Below are positions 1 to 6,901 of a stretch of 37,284 nt of DNA, one piece after another. Position numbers and translations under genes: made by a program. The DNA comes from Chromatiales bacterium. Its GTDB lineage: Bacteria; Pseudomonadota; Gammaproteobacteria; SZUA-152. The notes beneath the pieces were generated by a model. That model was not told the DNA's origin. It saw only the letters and a program-made list of their open reading frames with translations, and searched no databases. The stretch lies in NCBI GenBank assembly GCA_026982475.1, contig JALSHB010000154.1, forward strand, positions 1-37,284, written 5' to 3'. Numbering within the stretch: the first letter of the stretch is position 1; each line of letters starts with the position of its first letter.

Positions 1-175
1 CCTTCTTTTTGACGGCGGCCTTCTTCTTCGTCACTGCCTTCTTTTTGACAGCGGCCTTCTTTTTTACCACCTTCTTCTTGGCGGCTTTCTTTTTGACGGC
101 GGCTTTTGTGGTGGTCTTCGTGGCCGATTTTCTGGCGGCCGCCTTTTTGCTCGCGGTTTTTTTCTTTGCCGTCAT
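1..175 (-). CDS. Possible internal in-frame start giving a separate H1-like basic protein (partial)
   Basis: An in-frame ATG (complement of 173-175) opens the Lys/Ala repeat: MTAKKKTASKKAAARK. It is preceded by AAGGAG (complement of 185-190) with 9 nt spacing, a strong Shine-Dalgarno match at normal distance. A free histone-H1/AlgP-like protein could thus be made from the same frame as the adenylate kinase fusion. The AAGGAG also encodes Lys-Glu in a Lys-rich stretch, so it may be coincidental. The end lies outside the window. Confidence 0.3.
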   Translation of the reverse strand, partial: MTAKKKTASKKAAARKSATKTTTKAAVKKKAAKKKVVKKKAAVKKKAVTKKKAAVKKK

Positions 176-952
176 GGTCCTGGTCTCCTTTTTGGCGACG
201 GATGTTGCCTGAGTAGCGGGGCTGGGCTTGGTTTCGGTCTTTGCCACCATTTCTTTAACGGTTTGCTCAAACCGGGCGGTTTTTTCGTCGGATTTCATGC
301 TGCCGGGGAGCTTGTCGATGATGTCGCACAGCTGCTGGAAGATTTGATCGATGTCGCCACTGCCGTCGACGGTATATTGCTTGCCCTGTGCCTTGTAATA
401 GTCGATCAGCGGCGCCGTCTGCGCCTCGTAGACGCGCAGGCGATTGGTGATGGTGTCTTCGTTGTCGTCGGCCCGGTGGTGCAGCCTGCCGCCACAGACG
501 TCACACAGGCCGTCCATCTTCGGCGGTGAGGTGTAGATGTTGTACATCTGCCCGCAACTGCTGCAGGTGCGGCGACCGGCGATGCGCTGGATAAGCAGGT
601 CGAAGTCCACATCGATGAGGATGGCGGCCTCCAGCGGGCGGCCCAGTTTGTCGAGCATCGCGTCGAGGGCCCGGGCCTGGGGGATGTTGCGCGGGAAGCC
701 GTCGAGGATGAAGCCCTTTTTCGTGTCCGGTTCGGCCATGCGTTCCTCGATCATGTCGAGCACGATCTGGTCCGAGACCAGTTGGCCGGCATCCATGGCG
801 GCCTTGGCCTGCAGGCCAAGGGGTGTTTCCGCGGCGACGGCGGCGCGCAGCAGGTCACCGGTGGATATTTGTGGTACGCCATAGTGGCTGACCAGCTTCT
901 TGGCCTGGGTCCCCTTGCCAGACCCTGGCGCGCCAATCAGGACAATCCTCAT
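1..952 (-). CDS. adk: Adenylate kinase with Lys/Ala-rich histone-H1-like C-terminal tail (partial, runs off left edge)
   Basis: Adenylate kinase (2 ADP = ATP + AMP, cytosolic). The ORF track omits it because no stop lies inside the window. Reading the minus strand from the ATG at 952 gives the P-loop GAPGSGKGT near residue 8, the DGFPR motif, and a LID domain with four cysteines (CSSC...CDVC), a zinc-binding LID unlike that of E. coli Adk. GGGAG lies 9 nt before the ATG. The kinase core ends near residue 217. A Ser/Thr/Lys linker follows, and from about residue 260 a repetitive KKKAAVKKK tail continues to the edge. I followed the frame codon by codon through the linker and part of the tail and found no stop. 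Total length is therefore more than 317 residues against about 215 for the family. The tail resembles AlgP/histone H1-like nucleoid proteins. Certain for Adk; the tail's function is unknown. Confidence 0.93.
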   Translation of the reverse strand, partial: MRIVLIGAPGSGKGTQAKKLVSHYGVPQISTGDLLRAAVAAETPLGLQAKAAMDAGQLVSDQIVLDMIEERMAEPDTKKGFILDGFPRNIPQARALDAMLDKLGRPLEAAILIDVDFDLLIQRIAGRRTCSSCGQMYNIYTSPPKMDGLCDVCGGRLHHRADDNEDTITNRLRVYEAQTAPLIDYYKAQGKQYTVDGSGDIDQIFQQLCDIIDKLPGSMKSDEKTARFEQTVKEMVAKTETKPSPATQATSVAKKETRTMTAKKKTASKKAAARKSATKTTTKAAVKKKAAKKKVVKKKAAVKKKAVTKKKAAVKKK

Positions 953-1012
953 GTCGGCCGTCTCCCATCGTCATGTCAGCAAACAGGTGTCGCTATTGCA
1001 TGCTGCTTGATC

Positions 1013-1045
1013 GTTGTCTAGGTTGTTGTCTAGGTTGTTGTCTAG
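1013..1045. repeat. Short tandem repeat, 12-bp unit
   Basis: Nearly three head-to-tail copies of GTTGTTGTCTAG (the first lacks its first three bases). They lie between the divergent adk and phosphofructokinase genes, about 60 bp upstream of the adk start. The rest of the 953-1311 intergenic region shows no gene that I can support. Confidence 0.85.
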
Positions 1046-1255
1046 GCGGTTATCCTGATAAACCTACCCTCATCAATATGGGCAAGTCAATGACGGGGGG
1101 TGGCCGTTTTGCACATTTTTGCTATTTTTTTCGTGCTGTCGTGGAAATGCACATGAAGCATATTCTATTGGCATAGAAAATCATTTTGTCCTTTTTTATG
1201 CGGATTTGCTGAATCGCCTGCTGCGGTTGTGCTAGCGTGACCGATGCAAGTTTTT

Positions 1256-1283
1256 TTGCGAGGTGGTGGTACAAACATATACA
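1256..1283 (+). promoter_or_regulatory. Candidate sigma70 promoter for PPi-phosphofructokinase
   Basis: TTGCGA (1256-1261), a 16-bp spacer and TATACA (1278-1283) resemble -35 and -10 boxes. Transcription would begin near 1290, leaving a leader of about 20 nt with the ribosome-binding site. Motif match only. Confidence 0.4.
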
Positions 1284-1311
1284 AGTTATCTGAATGGTAG
1301 GGAGTTGGCTC

Positions 1312-2589
1312 ATGGTGAAAAAATCGGCGAAAAAGAATGCCTTTTATGCGCAGTCGGGTGGCGTGACGGCGGTGATCAACGCCAGCGCCTGCGGTGTGAT
1401 CGAGACCGCACGCAAGAACAAGGGTCGAATCGGCAAGGTCTACGCCGGCCGCAATGGCATCATCGGCGCATTGACCGAAGACCTCATCGATACCAGCAAG
1501 GAGTCGGCGCGCGTCATCGCCGCCCTGCGCCATACGCCATCCGGGGCGTTTGGCTCGTGCCGTTACAAGCTCAAGGGCCTGGAGGAAAACCGCGCCGAGT
1601 ATGAGCGCCTCATCGAGGTCTTCGAGGCGCACAATATCGGTTACTTCTTCTATAATGGCGGCGGTGATTCCGCCGATACCTGCTTGAAGATTTCACAGCT
1701 TTCCAAAACGCTGGGTTATCCTATCCAGGCCATCCATGTTCCCAAGACGGTGGATAACGATCTGCCAATTACTGACAATTGCCCCGGCTTTGGTTCGGTG
1801 GCGAAATATGTGGCGGTGTCGATCCGCGAGGCGGCCTTCGATGTGGCCTCGATGGCCAAGACCTCGACCAAGGTGTTCGTCATGGAGGTGATGGGACGGC
1901 ATGCGGGCTGGATTGCGGCGGCGGGTGGCCTGGCGGCGGAGAACGAGGGGGATGCGCCGCACATCATTCTTTTCCCGGAGGTGGTGTTCAACGAGCGCGC
2001 ATTCCTTGCCCGAGTAAAAGAGTCGGTCAATAAATATGGTTACTGCGCGATCGTGGTTTCCGAGGGGGTGCGTGACAGTAAAGGCAAGTTTCTTGCCGAG
2101 GCGGGGGGCGTGGATGCCTTTGGCCACGCCCAGCTGGGTGGCGTGGCGCCGGTGGTGGCGCGGATGATCCAGAAAAAGCTGGGCTACAAGTACCACTGGG
2201 CGGTGGCGGACTATCTGCAGCGCGCGGCGCGGCATATCGCCTCGAAGACCGATGTGGAGCAGGCCTACGCGGTGGGCAAGGCGGCGGTGGAGATGGCGCT
2301 GGCGGGCAAGAATTCCGTGATGCCGGCCATCAAGCGCACCGCCAACAAGCCCTACCGTTGGAAGATTGGCGAGGCGCGTCTGGCCAAGGTGGCGAATGTG
2401 GAAAAGATGCTGCCGAAGAATTACATCAGCAAGGACGGTTTTCACATCACCCAGCGTTGCCGCACCTATCTGCAGCCGTTGATCCAGGGTGAGGATTATC
2501 CGCCCTTCAAGAATGGCCTGCCGCAATACGTGAAGCTGAAAAATGTGGCGGTGAAAAAGAAGCTGGTGAAAGCCTTCAAGGTTGCCTGA
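1312..2589 (+). CDS. Pyrophosphate-dependent 6-phosphofructokinase
   Basis: Reversible phosphorylation of fructose 6-phosphate using PPi in place of ATP, so it can serve glycolysis and gluconeogenesis. Some autotrophs and methylotrophs also use such enzymes on sedoheptulose phosphates. The 425-residue protein has the PFK fold: an N-terminal AQSGGVTAVIN loop, NGGGDSADT, PKTVDND and MGRHAGW. Lys in PKTVDND (ATP enzymes have Gly) and Asp before Ser in GGGDS (ATP enzymes have GGDGS) are the accepted marks of PPi specificity. The usual Asp at the third position of the GGDDS motif is Gly here. I chose the ATG at 1312, 7 nt after TAGGGAG, over the ORF-track start at 1294, which would overlap that ribosome-binding site. 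The Lys-rich C-terminus is modest. Neighbouring ppa and adk also handle PPi and adenylates. Confidence 0.93.
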   Translation: MVKKSAKKNAFYAQSGGVTAVINASACGVIETARKNKGRIGKVYAGRNGIIGALTEDLIDTSKESARVIAALRHTPSGAFGSCRYKLKGLEENRAEYERLIEVFEAHNIGYFFYNGGGDSADTCLKISQLSKTLGYPIQAIHVPKTVDNDLPITDNCPGFGSVAKYVAVSIREAAFDVASMAKTSTKVFVMEVMGRHAGWIAAAGGLAAENEGDAPHIILFPEVVFNERAFLARVKESVNKYGYCAIVVSEGVRDSKGKFLAEAGGVDAFGHAQLGGVAPVVARMIQKKLGYKYHWAVADYLQRAARHIASKTDVEQAYAVGKAAVEMALAGKNSVMPAIKRTANKPYRWKIGEARLAKVANVEKMLPKNYISKDGFHITQRCRTYLQPLIQGEDYPPFKNGLPQYVKLKNVAVKKKLVKAFKVA

Positions 2590-2642
2590 ATCCGCAGGGT
2601 CAAGGATTGAAGCCGCTTGGGTTCATGTGTCATTGGACAAGG

Positions 2643-2933
2643 CTAGTACTCTTTCAAGGTAATAACACGGATTCAGTTGGTCTGTCAGCGTTCAGGGCAA
2701 GGCGCGCCTCGCAGCGAATGGGCCTTAGTCCTTTGCAAGAGGCGCACCAACAGTAGGCGCTTTAGGCGACGCCGCCATGGACGCTGACAGGCCAACCCTT
2801 CGGGCGCTCCTGTGGTGTCCCGCTGCTGCGTTGCAGTGCTTGACAAGGGCCAGGCCATTGCCTGCGCACTGCGCCTTGCCGCGAAACACCACAGGAACGC
2901 TGAAACCGTGTTATTACCTTGAAAGAGCACTAG
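2643..2933. mobile_element. MITE-like terminal-inverted-repeat element, copy 1 (long form)
   Basis: The 291-bp block begins CTAGTACTCTTTCAAGGTAA and ends with its near-perfect inverse, TTACCTTGAAAGAGCACTAG. The right part (GCCTGCGCACTGCGCC and following) is the reverse complement of the second copy at 11097-11206. The left part is an insertion absent from copy 2 and carries its own inverted arms (GTCTGTCAGCGT / GGACGCTGACAGGCC). No plausible transposase is encoded. The CTAG at both ends could be a 4-bp target duplication, as in YTAR-targeting IS5-type elements; that is an inference. Confidence 0.75.
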
Positions 2934-2959
2934 AAGTTCCTTGCACACCTCATCTGCGC

Positions 2960-3156
2960 TACAATCCGGCCACAACCAGTAGCGGAACTGGTCTGTGTAT
3001 GCTTGGGTGAAACAGGCAGCACGGATCGTATCGCTGGACAGCGTTCGTCCTGCCTTACGGAGCGAGGCCGGACGGCACCGCGCGATACCCTTGCAGATCA
3101 TCCGAGAGCATTGAGATTCGCTATCTGGAAAGGCCGACATGTCGGCCTTTTTTTGT
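2960..3156 (+). ncRNA. Candidate structured RNA or ppa leader upstream of a strong terminator
   Basis: Roughly 185 nt of non-coding DNA between a TACAAT -10-like box (2960-2965) and the terminator at 3129-3156. The ends can pair: CCAGTAGCGGAA near 2977 with TTCGCTATCTGG near 3117. Inner segments also pair: TGCTTGGGT with ACCCTTGCA, and an AGGCAG.../...CTGCCT hairpin. Length and single-rod architecture recall 6S RNA, but I cannot match a 6S consensus and the usual 6S neighbours are absent. It could equally be a regulated leader of ppa. The -35 region is weak (TTCCTT at 17 bp). Confidence 0.4.
3129..3156 (+). terminator. Intrinsic terminator upstream of ppa
   Basis: AAAGGCCGACATGTCGGCC followed by seven T: a fully self-complementary GC-rich stem and a T tract. 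It ends about 43 nt before the ppa start codon, so it either ends an RNA made upstream or acts as an attenuator for ppa. Confidence 0.85.
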
Positions 3157-3198
3157 TTGATTTGTAAATCGTTTTATTTCTCAGGAGAACAGAAAAGG

Positions 3199-3747
3199 AT
3201 GAGCCTCGACCGAGTCAGTTCCGGCAAAGATGTGCCCAACGACATCAATGTCATCATTGAAATCCCGTCCCACAGCGATCCGGTGAAATATGAAGTCGAT
3301 AAGGAAACCGGCGCCATGTTCGTCGACCGCTTCATGAACACCGCTATGTATTACCCCTGCAACTATGGTTACGTCCCTCACACCCTGTCCGAGGACGGCG
3401 ACCCGGTGGACGTGCTGGTGGTCACCCCCACGCCGCTGATCAGCGGTTCGGTGATCCGCTGCCGCCCGGTGGGCATGCTGAAGATGACCGACGAGTCCGG
3501 TATCGATGCCAAGATCCTCGCCGTGCCGGTGGACAAGCTGGCCGTGCAGTACCGTGGCGTGGAAAAGCTGGACGACCTGCCCCCCCTGCTACTGGAGCAG
3601 ATTGCCCATTTCTTTGCTCACTACAAGGATCTGGAGAGCAACAAGTGGGTAAAGATCGACGGCTGGGTAGGCACCGATGAGGCCAAGGCCGAAATCCTCG
3701 CCTCCGTGAAACGTTTCCAGACCGCCCCCGAGAAGCCCTGCTTCTGA
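3199..3747 (+). CDS. ppa: Inorganic pyrophosphatase (family I)
   Basis: Cytosolic Mg-dependent hydrolysis of PPi to two phosphates, pulling biosynthetic reactions forward. The 182-residue product has the family signature [10 protein letters not shown], with the metal-binding aspartates, and the [23 protein letters not shown] active-site strand; length is normal for bacterial family I enzymes. I took the ATG at 3199 (AGGAG 11 nt upstream, [10 protein letters not shown]-terminus typical of the family) instead of the ORF-track start at 3139, which lies inside the upstream terminator. It sits 600 bp from a PPi-using phosphofructokinase, with which it would compete for PPi. Confidence 0.96.
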   Translation: MSLDRVSSGKDVPNDINVIIEIPSHSDPVKYEVDKETGAMFVDRFMNTAMYYPCNYGYVPHTLSEDGDPVDVLVVTPTPLISGSVIRCRPVGMLKMTDESGIDAKILAVPVDKLAVQYRGVEKLDDLPPLLLEQIAHFFAHYKDLESNKWVKIDGWVGTDEAKAEILASVKRFQTAPEKPCF

Positions 3748-3758
3748 GGCGAAAGCGA

Positions 3759-3786
3759 CCGGCGGCGGGCGCGTGCCCGCCGCCGG
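3759..3786. terminator. Perfect 12-bp GC hairpin after ppa
   Basis: CCGGCGGCGGGC, loop GCGT, then the exact complement. It lies just after the ppa stop codon and has no T tract, so it may stall polymerase, protect the ppa mRNA end or need Rho. Function is inferred from position only. Confidence 0.5.
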
Positions 3787-3804
3787 CCCTGAGGGGGTGC
3801 CTGC

Positions 3805-4362
3805 ATGAAAGTCTGCATCGTTTCCGACAGTCACGACAACCGCCGCCTGCTGGAGATCGCCGTCAGGGACGCCAGGAAACGCGGCGCCGAGGCGGTGCTG
3901 CATTGTGGCGACGTGGTGGCCCCCACCACCCTGCGTGTTTTGCAGAAATACGGCCTGCCGGTGCATGTCATCCACGGCAACAACACCGGCGACCTGTACA
4001 ACATGGGCCAACTCGCCAATGAGCCGGACTCGGTGATCAACTACCATGGGCAGGACGTCGGCATCGAGCTGGCCGGACAACGCATCTTCATCGTCCACTA
4101 CCCCCACTACGCCCGCGCCATGGGCCTTACCGGCGACTGGGACCTGGTCTGCTGCGGCCACGATCACCGCGCCGAGATCGACACCATCGACACCATCACC
4201 GGCGGCACCACCGTATTCATCAATCCCGGCACCGTGGCCGGAATCGGCGCGCCACCCACCTATGTCATGGGCGACCTGGCGGCGCTGAGCTTCGAGATCC
4301 TCCCCGTACCCGTCGACCCCGGCATGGCCTACAACATGCCCCATGTCACCGCCCATACCTGA
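3805..4362 (+). CDS. YfcE/MJ0936-type metallophosphoesterase
   Basis: Calcineurin-like phosphoesterase of 185 residues, a soluble cytosolic enzyme binding two metal ions and acting on phosphodiester or phosphomonoester substrates; the natural substrate cannot be told from sequence. Motifs in order: SDSHDN near residue 8, HCGDVV near 35, HGNN near 60, VHYPHY near 95 and CGHDH near 115, supplying the metal ligands, then NPGTVAG. GAGGGGG precedes the ATG at a normal distance. It lies 57 bp after ppa, separated by the GC hairpin, so co-transcription is possible but unproven. Confidence 0.9.
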   Translation: MKVCIVSDSHDNRRLLEIAVRDARKRGAEAVLHCGDVVAPTTLRVLQKYGLPVHVIHGNNTGDLYNMGQLANEPDSVINYHGQDVGIELAGQRIFIVHYPHYARAMGLTGDWDLVCCGHDHRAEIDTIDTITGGTTVFINPGTVAGIGAPPTYVMGDLAALSFEILPVPVDPGMAYNMPHVTAHT

Positions 4363-4440
4363 GCCGTCAGTCCGGCGGCACGGCATCGCCGTCCGTCAGT
4401 AGTTGCTGCCAGCAGGCGGCCATTCCCCACCGGCGTGCGC

Positions 4441-4506
4441 CTTTGCGTTCTTTGCGTTGATTCACCATCCCGTGTCGCCGGCTGCGTGCGCATGAATTCA
4501 TCTAAA
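4441..4506. repeat. Diverged interspersed repeat, copy A
   Basis: CTTTGCGTTCTTTGCGTTGATTC, then CATCCCGTGTCGCC and TGCGCATGAATTCAT, matches in order the sequence at 26491-26562 apart from a short insertion there. The peptides encoded on the complementary strand are also similar (FMRTQPATRDGES and FVRKQRATRDVES), which reflects the DNA repeat and not a gene. Confidence 0.7.
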
Positions 4507-4575
4507 GCCGGGTCAGCCTCCCGGCATTCATCCCGTTGATGCACTCTCTGTGCTCTCTGCGCCGAATGGAAAAAA

Positions 4576-4591
4576 GTTAAGTAGACTTAAC
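4576..4591. promoter_or_regulatory. Palindromic operator candidate upstream of the TetR gene
   Basis: GTTAAGTAGACTTAAC is a perfect 7+2+7 inverted repeat, ending 25 bp before the TetR start codon in an AT-rich promoter-like stretch. TetR repressors usually bind such sites in their own promoters, so autoregulation of this two-gene operon is the natural reading. Confidence 0.7.
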
Positions 4592-4616
4592 TATTTTTCA
4601 GGACTAATCTTTTTTC

Positions 4617-5306
4617 ATGTCCAGCGATGACGGCCTGCGATTTGAAGACCTCCCCCTGCGCGAGCGCAAGCGCGCGCGTACCCGTCTTGCCTTGCTGGAT
4701 GCGCTGCTATCGCGTATCGGCCCTCGCAGCATCGAGCAGATTCCCGTCAAGGAGCTGTGCGCCGAGGTCGAGATCAGCGAGGTGACCTTTTTCAAGCATT
4801 TCCCCGCCAAGTCCGACCTGCTGACCTGGTTCATTCAGCTGTGGACCATTGAGATGGCCTGGCATGCGGATCAGGCCGTACGCGCGCAGGGCAGCGGCCT
4901 GGAGGCTGTCGGCGAAATCTTTGCACGCACGGCGCGGGACGCCACGCAGAATATCGACATCATGCTGGAGATCATCGCCCACCAGGCGCGCATGCCGAAG
5001 GATCTCGCCCTGCCTGGGGTGAGCACGGCGGAACGCCTGTTGCGATTCCCCGGCCTGGCCGGCGTGGAGTGCCTGCCCGCCGAGGGCCTGGACTCCATCC
5101 TGCCGCGTTTTCTGCACTCGGCCATCGAGCAGGGAGAGCTGCCGCCATCCAGCGACATCGCCAGCCTGACGCTGGCGTTGTCCTCGGTCTTTTTCGGCGT
5201 GCCGCTGTGCGTGGGCCGCCATGATCCCGCCGCCATTGCACCGCTGTATCGCCAGCAACTGGCCCTGGTGTGGGCCGGCGCCCGTAATGCACAAGGAGGC
5301 GCATGA
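4617..5306 (+). CDS. TetR/AcrR family transcriptional regulator
   Basis: One-component repressor of 229 residues. The N-terminal DNA-binding domain (residues 15-65) has the helix-turn-helix VKELCAEVEISEVTFFKHFPAKSDLL, with the TFFKHFPAK segment typical of TetR recognition helices. The remaining helical region would bind a ligand I cannot predict. The start is the ATG at 4617 after a weak AGGA. The stop codon overlaps the start of the following Lnt-like gene, so the two are translationally coupled, and the Lnt-like gene is its likely target through the palindrome at 4576-4591. Confidence 0.88.
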   Translation: MSSDDGLRFEDLPLRERKRARTRLALLDALLSRIGPRSIEQIPVKELCAEVEISEVTFFKHFPAKSDLLTWFIQLWTIEMAWHADQAVRAQGSGLEAVGEIFARTARDATQNIDIMLEIIAHQARMPKDLALPGVSTAERLLRFPGLAGVECLPAEGLDSILPRFLHSAIEQGELPPSSDIASLTLALSSVFFGVPLCVGRHDPAAIAPLYRQQLALVWAGARNAQGGA

Positions 5307-6814
5307 TGAAACCGACAAGCAATCCACCCCTGAACGGGGTACTGCCTGGGGGTGACCGGGGAGGCGCGGCGTTGATGAATGTTCTGAGCCCCCGCCAGTG
5401 GCTGTTGCTGGGTGTGGTCTTCACGGCGCTGGTGGGCATGCGCTGGAACATCGGTTGGCTGGCCTGGGTGATGCCGGTGCCGTTCCTGCTCTACCTGCGT
5501 GCCGCGCAGGGCTGGCGGGCGCAGTTGTGGTTGCTCGCCGCCCTGCAGCTGGGCGTCTTTGTGCAAATTCTCAAGATGATCACGGAGCCCATACCCTGGC
5601 CGATGGCGGCGATGTTTTCCGTACCCCTGGCACTGGGAAGCTGGATTGCCTACGCGGGATTCGAGTGGCTGCGAAGGCGCCTGGGTGATGGCTGGGGGCT
5701 GCTGCTGTTTCCGTCCCTGGTGATCGCGCTCGAATGGTCGGGCTGGCGCTGGTCGGAATTCGGCTCCTGGGGTGCGCTGGCCAATACCCAGGTCGATAAT
5801 CTGCCGCTGTTGCAGATCACGGCCATCGCGGGCCTGGCCGGCCCGGCGCTGTTGCTTTCGCTGGTGGCGGCCTGGCTGGCGGTGATCCTCGCCGATGTCC
5901 GCCCCTCACGCTGGTGGCGCAGCGGAGTGGCCATCGCCCTGCTGGTGCTGGTGGCGCACGCCTGGGACAGTTACCGTCTGCACCAACCTTTGGCCGGCCC
6001 CCAGGTCACCGTGGCCGGTATCGTCAGTGACTTGGCGCTGGGCGCGGAGGGGATGCCGTCCGTGGAAAACTTGCAGGCCGGCACCGATGAACTCTTTTCA
6101 CGCACCCGGCTGGCGGCGCGACGCGGGGCGCGGCTGGTGGTATGGAATGAAGGGGCCACGGTTGTCTATCCCGCCGACGAAGCGGCCTTCCTGCGGCGCG
6201 GCGCCGAGCTGGCGCAGGCCGTCGGCGTGGATATCGTCATGGCCTATCTCGTGCCGCTGGACGGCATGACGACGTTCGAGAACAAGTATGTCTGGGTCAC
6301 CAGCGAAGGCGGCATCGCTGAAACCTACTTCAAGCACCATCCCGTTCCTGGAGAAGGTTCGATCAAGGGCACGGCGCCCCTGCGGGTACTGGACCGCCCC
6401 TATGGCCGTGTCGCGGGCGCGATTTGTTATGACTATGATTTTCCCGCCCTGGGTCTGAGTCACGCCCGCCTCGGCGCCGGGCTGGTGGTGGTGCCCTCCA
6501 GTGACTGGCAGGGCATCGACCCCTATCACACCCAGATGGCCAGCATCCGCGGTATCGAGGGTGGTTTTTCCGTGTTGCGGCCGGTGCGCTGGGCCACCAG
6601 CGGCGCCTTCGATGCCTACGGCCGCAGCCGCGCCAGCCTGAATCACTTCGAGGCCAATGACCGCATCATGCTGGCAACGTTGCCGGTGGAGGGGGTGCCG
6701 ACACTGTATGCCCGGATCGGTGATGCGCTGCCCGTGCTGGCGTTGCTGTTCGCCTTGCTGGCGGGTGTGCGGGCGGTGCTCGGCAGAGACAAGATAGAAG
6801 CAGACCGGGGTTGA
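5303..6814 (+). CDS. Apolipoprotein N-acyltransferase-like membrane protein (Lnt paralogue)
   Basis: The 503-residue protein has about six hydrophobic segments in residues 30-220, then a nitrilase-fold domain, the architecture of Lnt, which moves an acyl chain from phospholipid to the N-terminal Cys of lipoproteins. The Glu-Lys-Cys triad is present: WNEG (Glu283), YFKHHP (Lys344) and AICYDYDFP (Cys375), close to the positions in E. coli Lnt. One or two hydrophobic stretches close the C-terminus. A dedicated TetR regulator and isolation from ybeX/ybeY suggest a regulated paralogue and not the housekeeping enzyme; the acceptor substrate is unknown. ATG at 5303 overlaps the TetR stop; 5306 is an adjacent alternative. 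Confidence 0.82.
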   Translation: MMKPTSNPPLNGVLPGGDRGGAALMNVLSPRQWLLLGVVFTALVGMRWNIGWLAWVMPVPFLLYLRAAQGWRAQLWLLAALQLGVFVQILKMITEPIPWPMAAMFSVPLALGSWIAYAGFEWLRRRLGDGWGLLLFPSLVIALEWSGWRWSEFGSWGALANTQVDNLPLLQITAIAGLAGPALLLSLVAAWLAVILADVRPSRWWRSGVAIALLVLVAHAWDSYRLHQPLAGPQVTVAGIVSDLALGAEGMPSVENLQAGTDELFSRTRLAARRGARLVVWNEGATVVYPADEAAFLRRGAELAQAVGVDIVMAYLVPLDGMTTFENKYVWVTSEGGIAETYFKHHPVPGEGSIKGTAPLRVLDRPYGRVAGAICYDYDFPALGLSHARLGAGLVVVPSSDWQGIDPYHTQMASIRGIEGGFSVLRPVRWATSGAFDAYGRSRASLNHFEANDRIMLATLPVEGVPTLYARIGDALPVLALLFALLAGVRAVLGRDKIEADRG

Positions 6815-6859
6815 CGTGACGTGGCCCGGGTCGCCCTTGAAATTTCCGGCACGGCCAAT

Positions 6860-6880
6860 ATATTAGTGGTTCACTAATAT
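6860..6880. promoter_or_regulatory. AT-rich inverted repeat upstream of the thioredoxin-like gene
   Basis: ATATTAGTG, GTT, CACTAATAT is a perfect 9+3+9 palindrome ending 21 bp before the start codon, and a further AATAT repeat follows. It looks like an operator for a dimeric winged-helix (ArsR-like) or TetR-like repressor. No such regulator gene is adjacent downstream. Confidence 0.65.
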
Positions 6881-6901
6881 CTAATATATGAGGGCCCCAC
6901 C

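Noticed and set aside
9-212. Plus-strand ORF rich in Phe and Ala resembling a membrane protein
   Set aside because: It is only the complement of the Lys/Ala codons of the adenylate kinase tail.
2685-3140. Minus-strand ORF of 151 codons with a LLVLFQGNN segment
   Set aside because: It reads through the MITE-like repeat and the candidate RNA; the same LFQGNN peptide appears in the other repeat copy, so it is repeat DNA.
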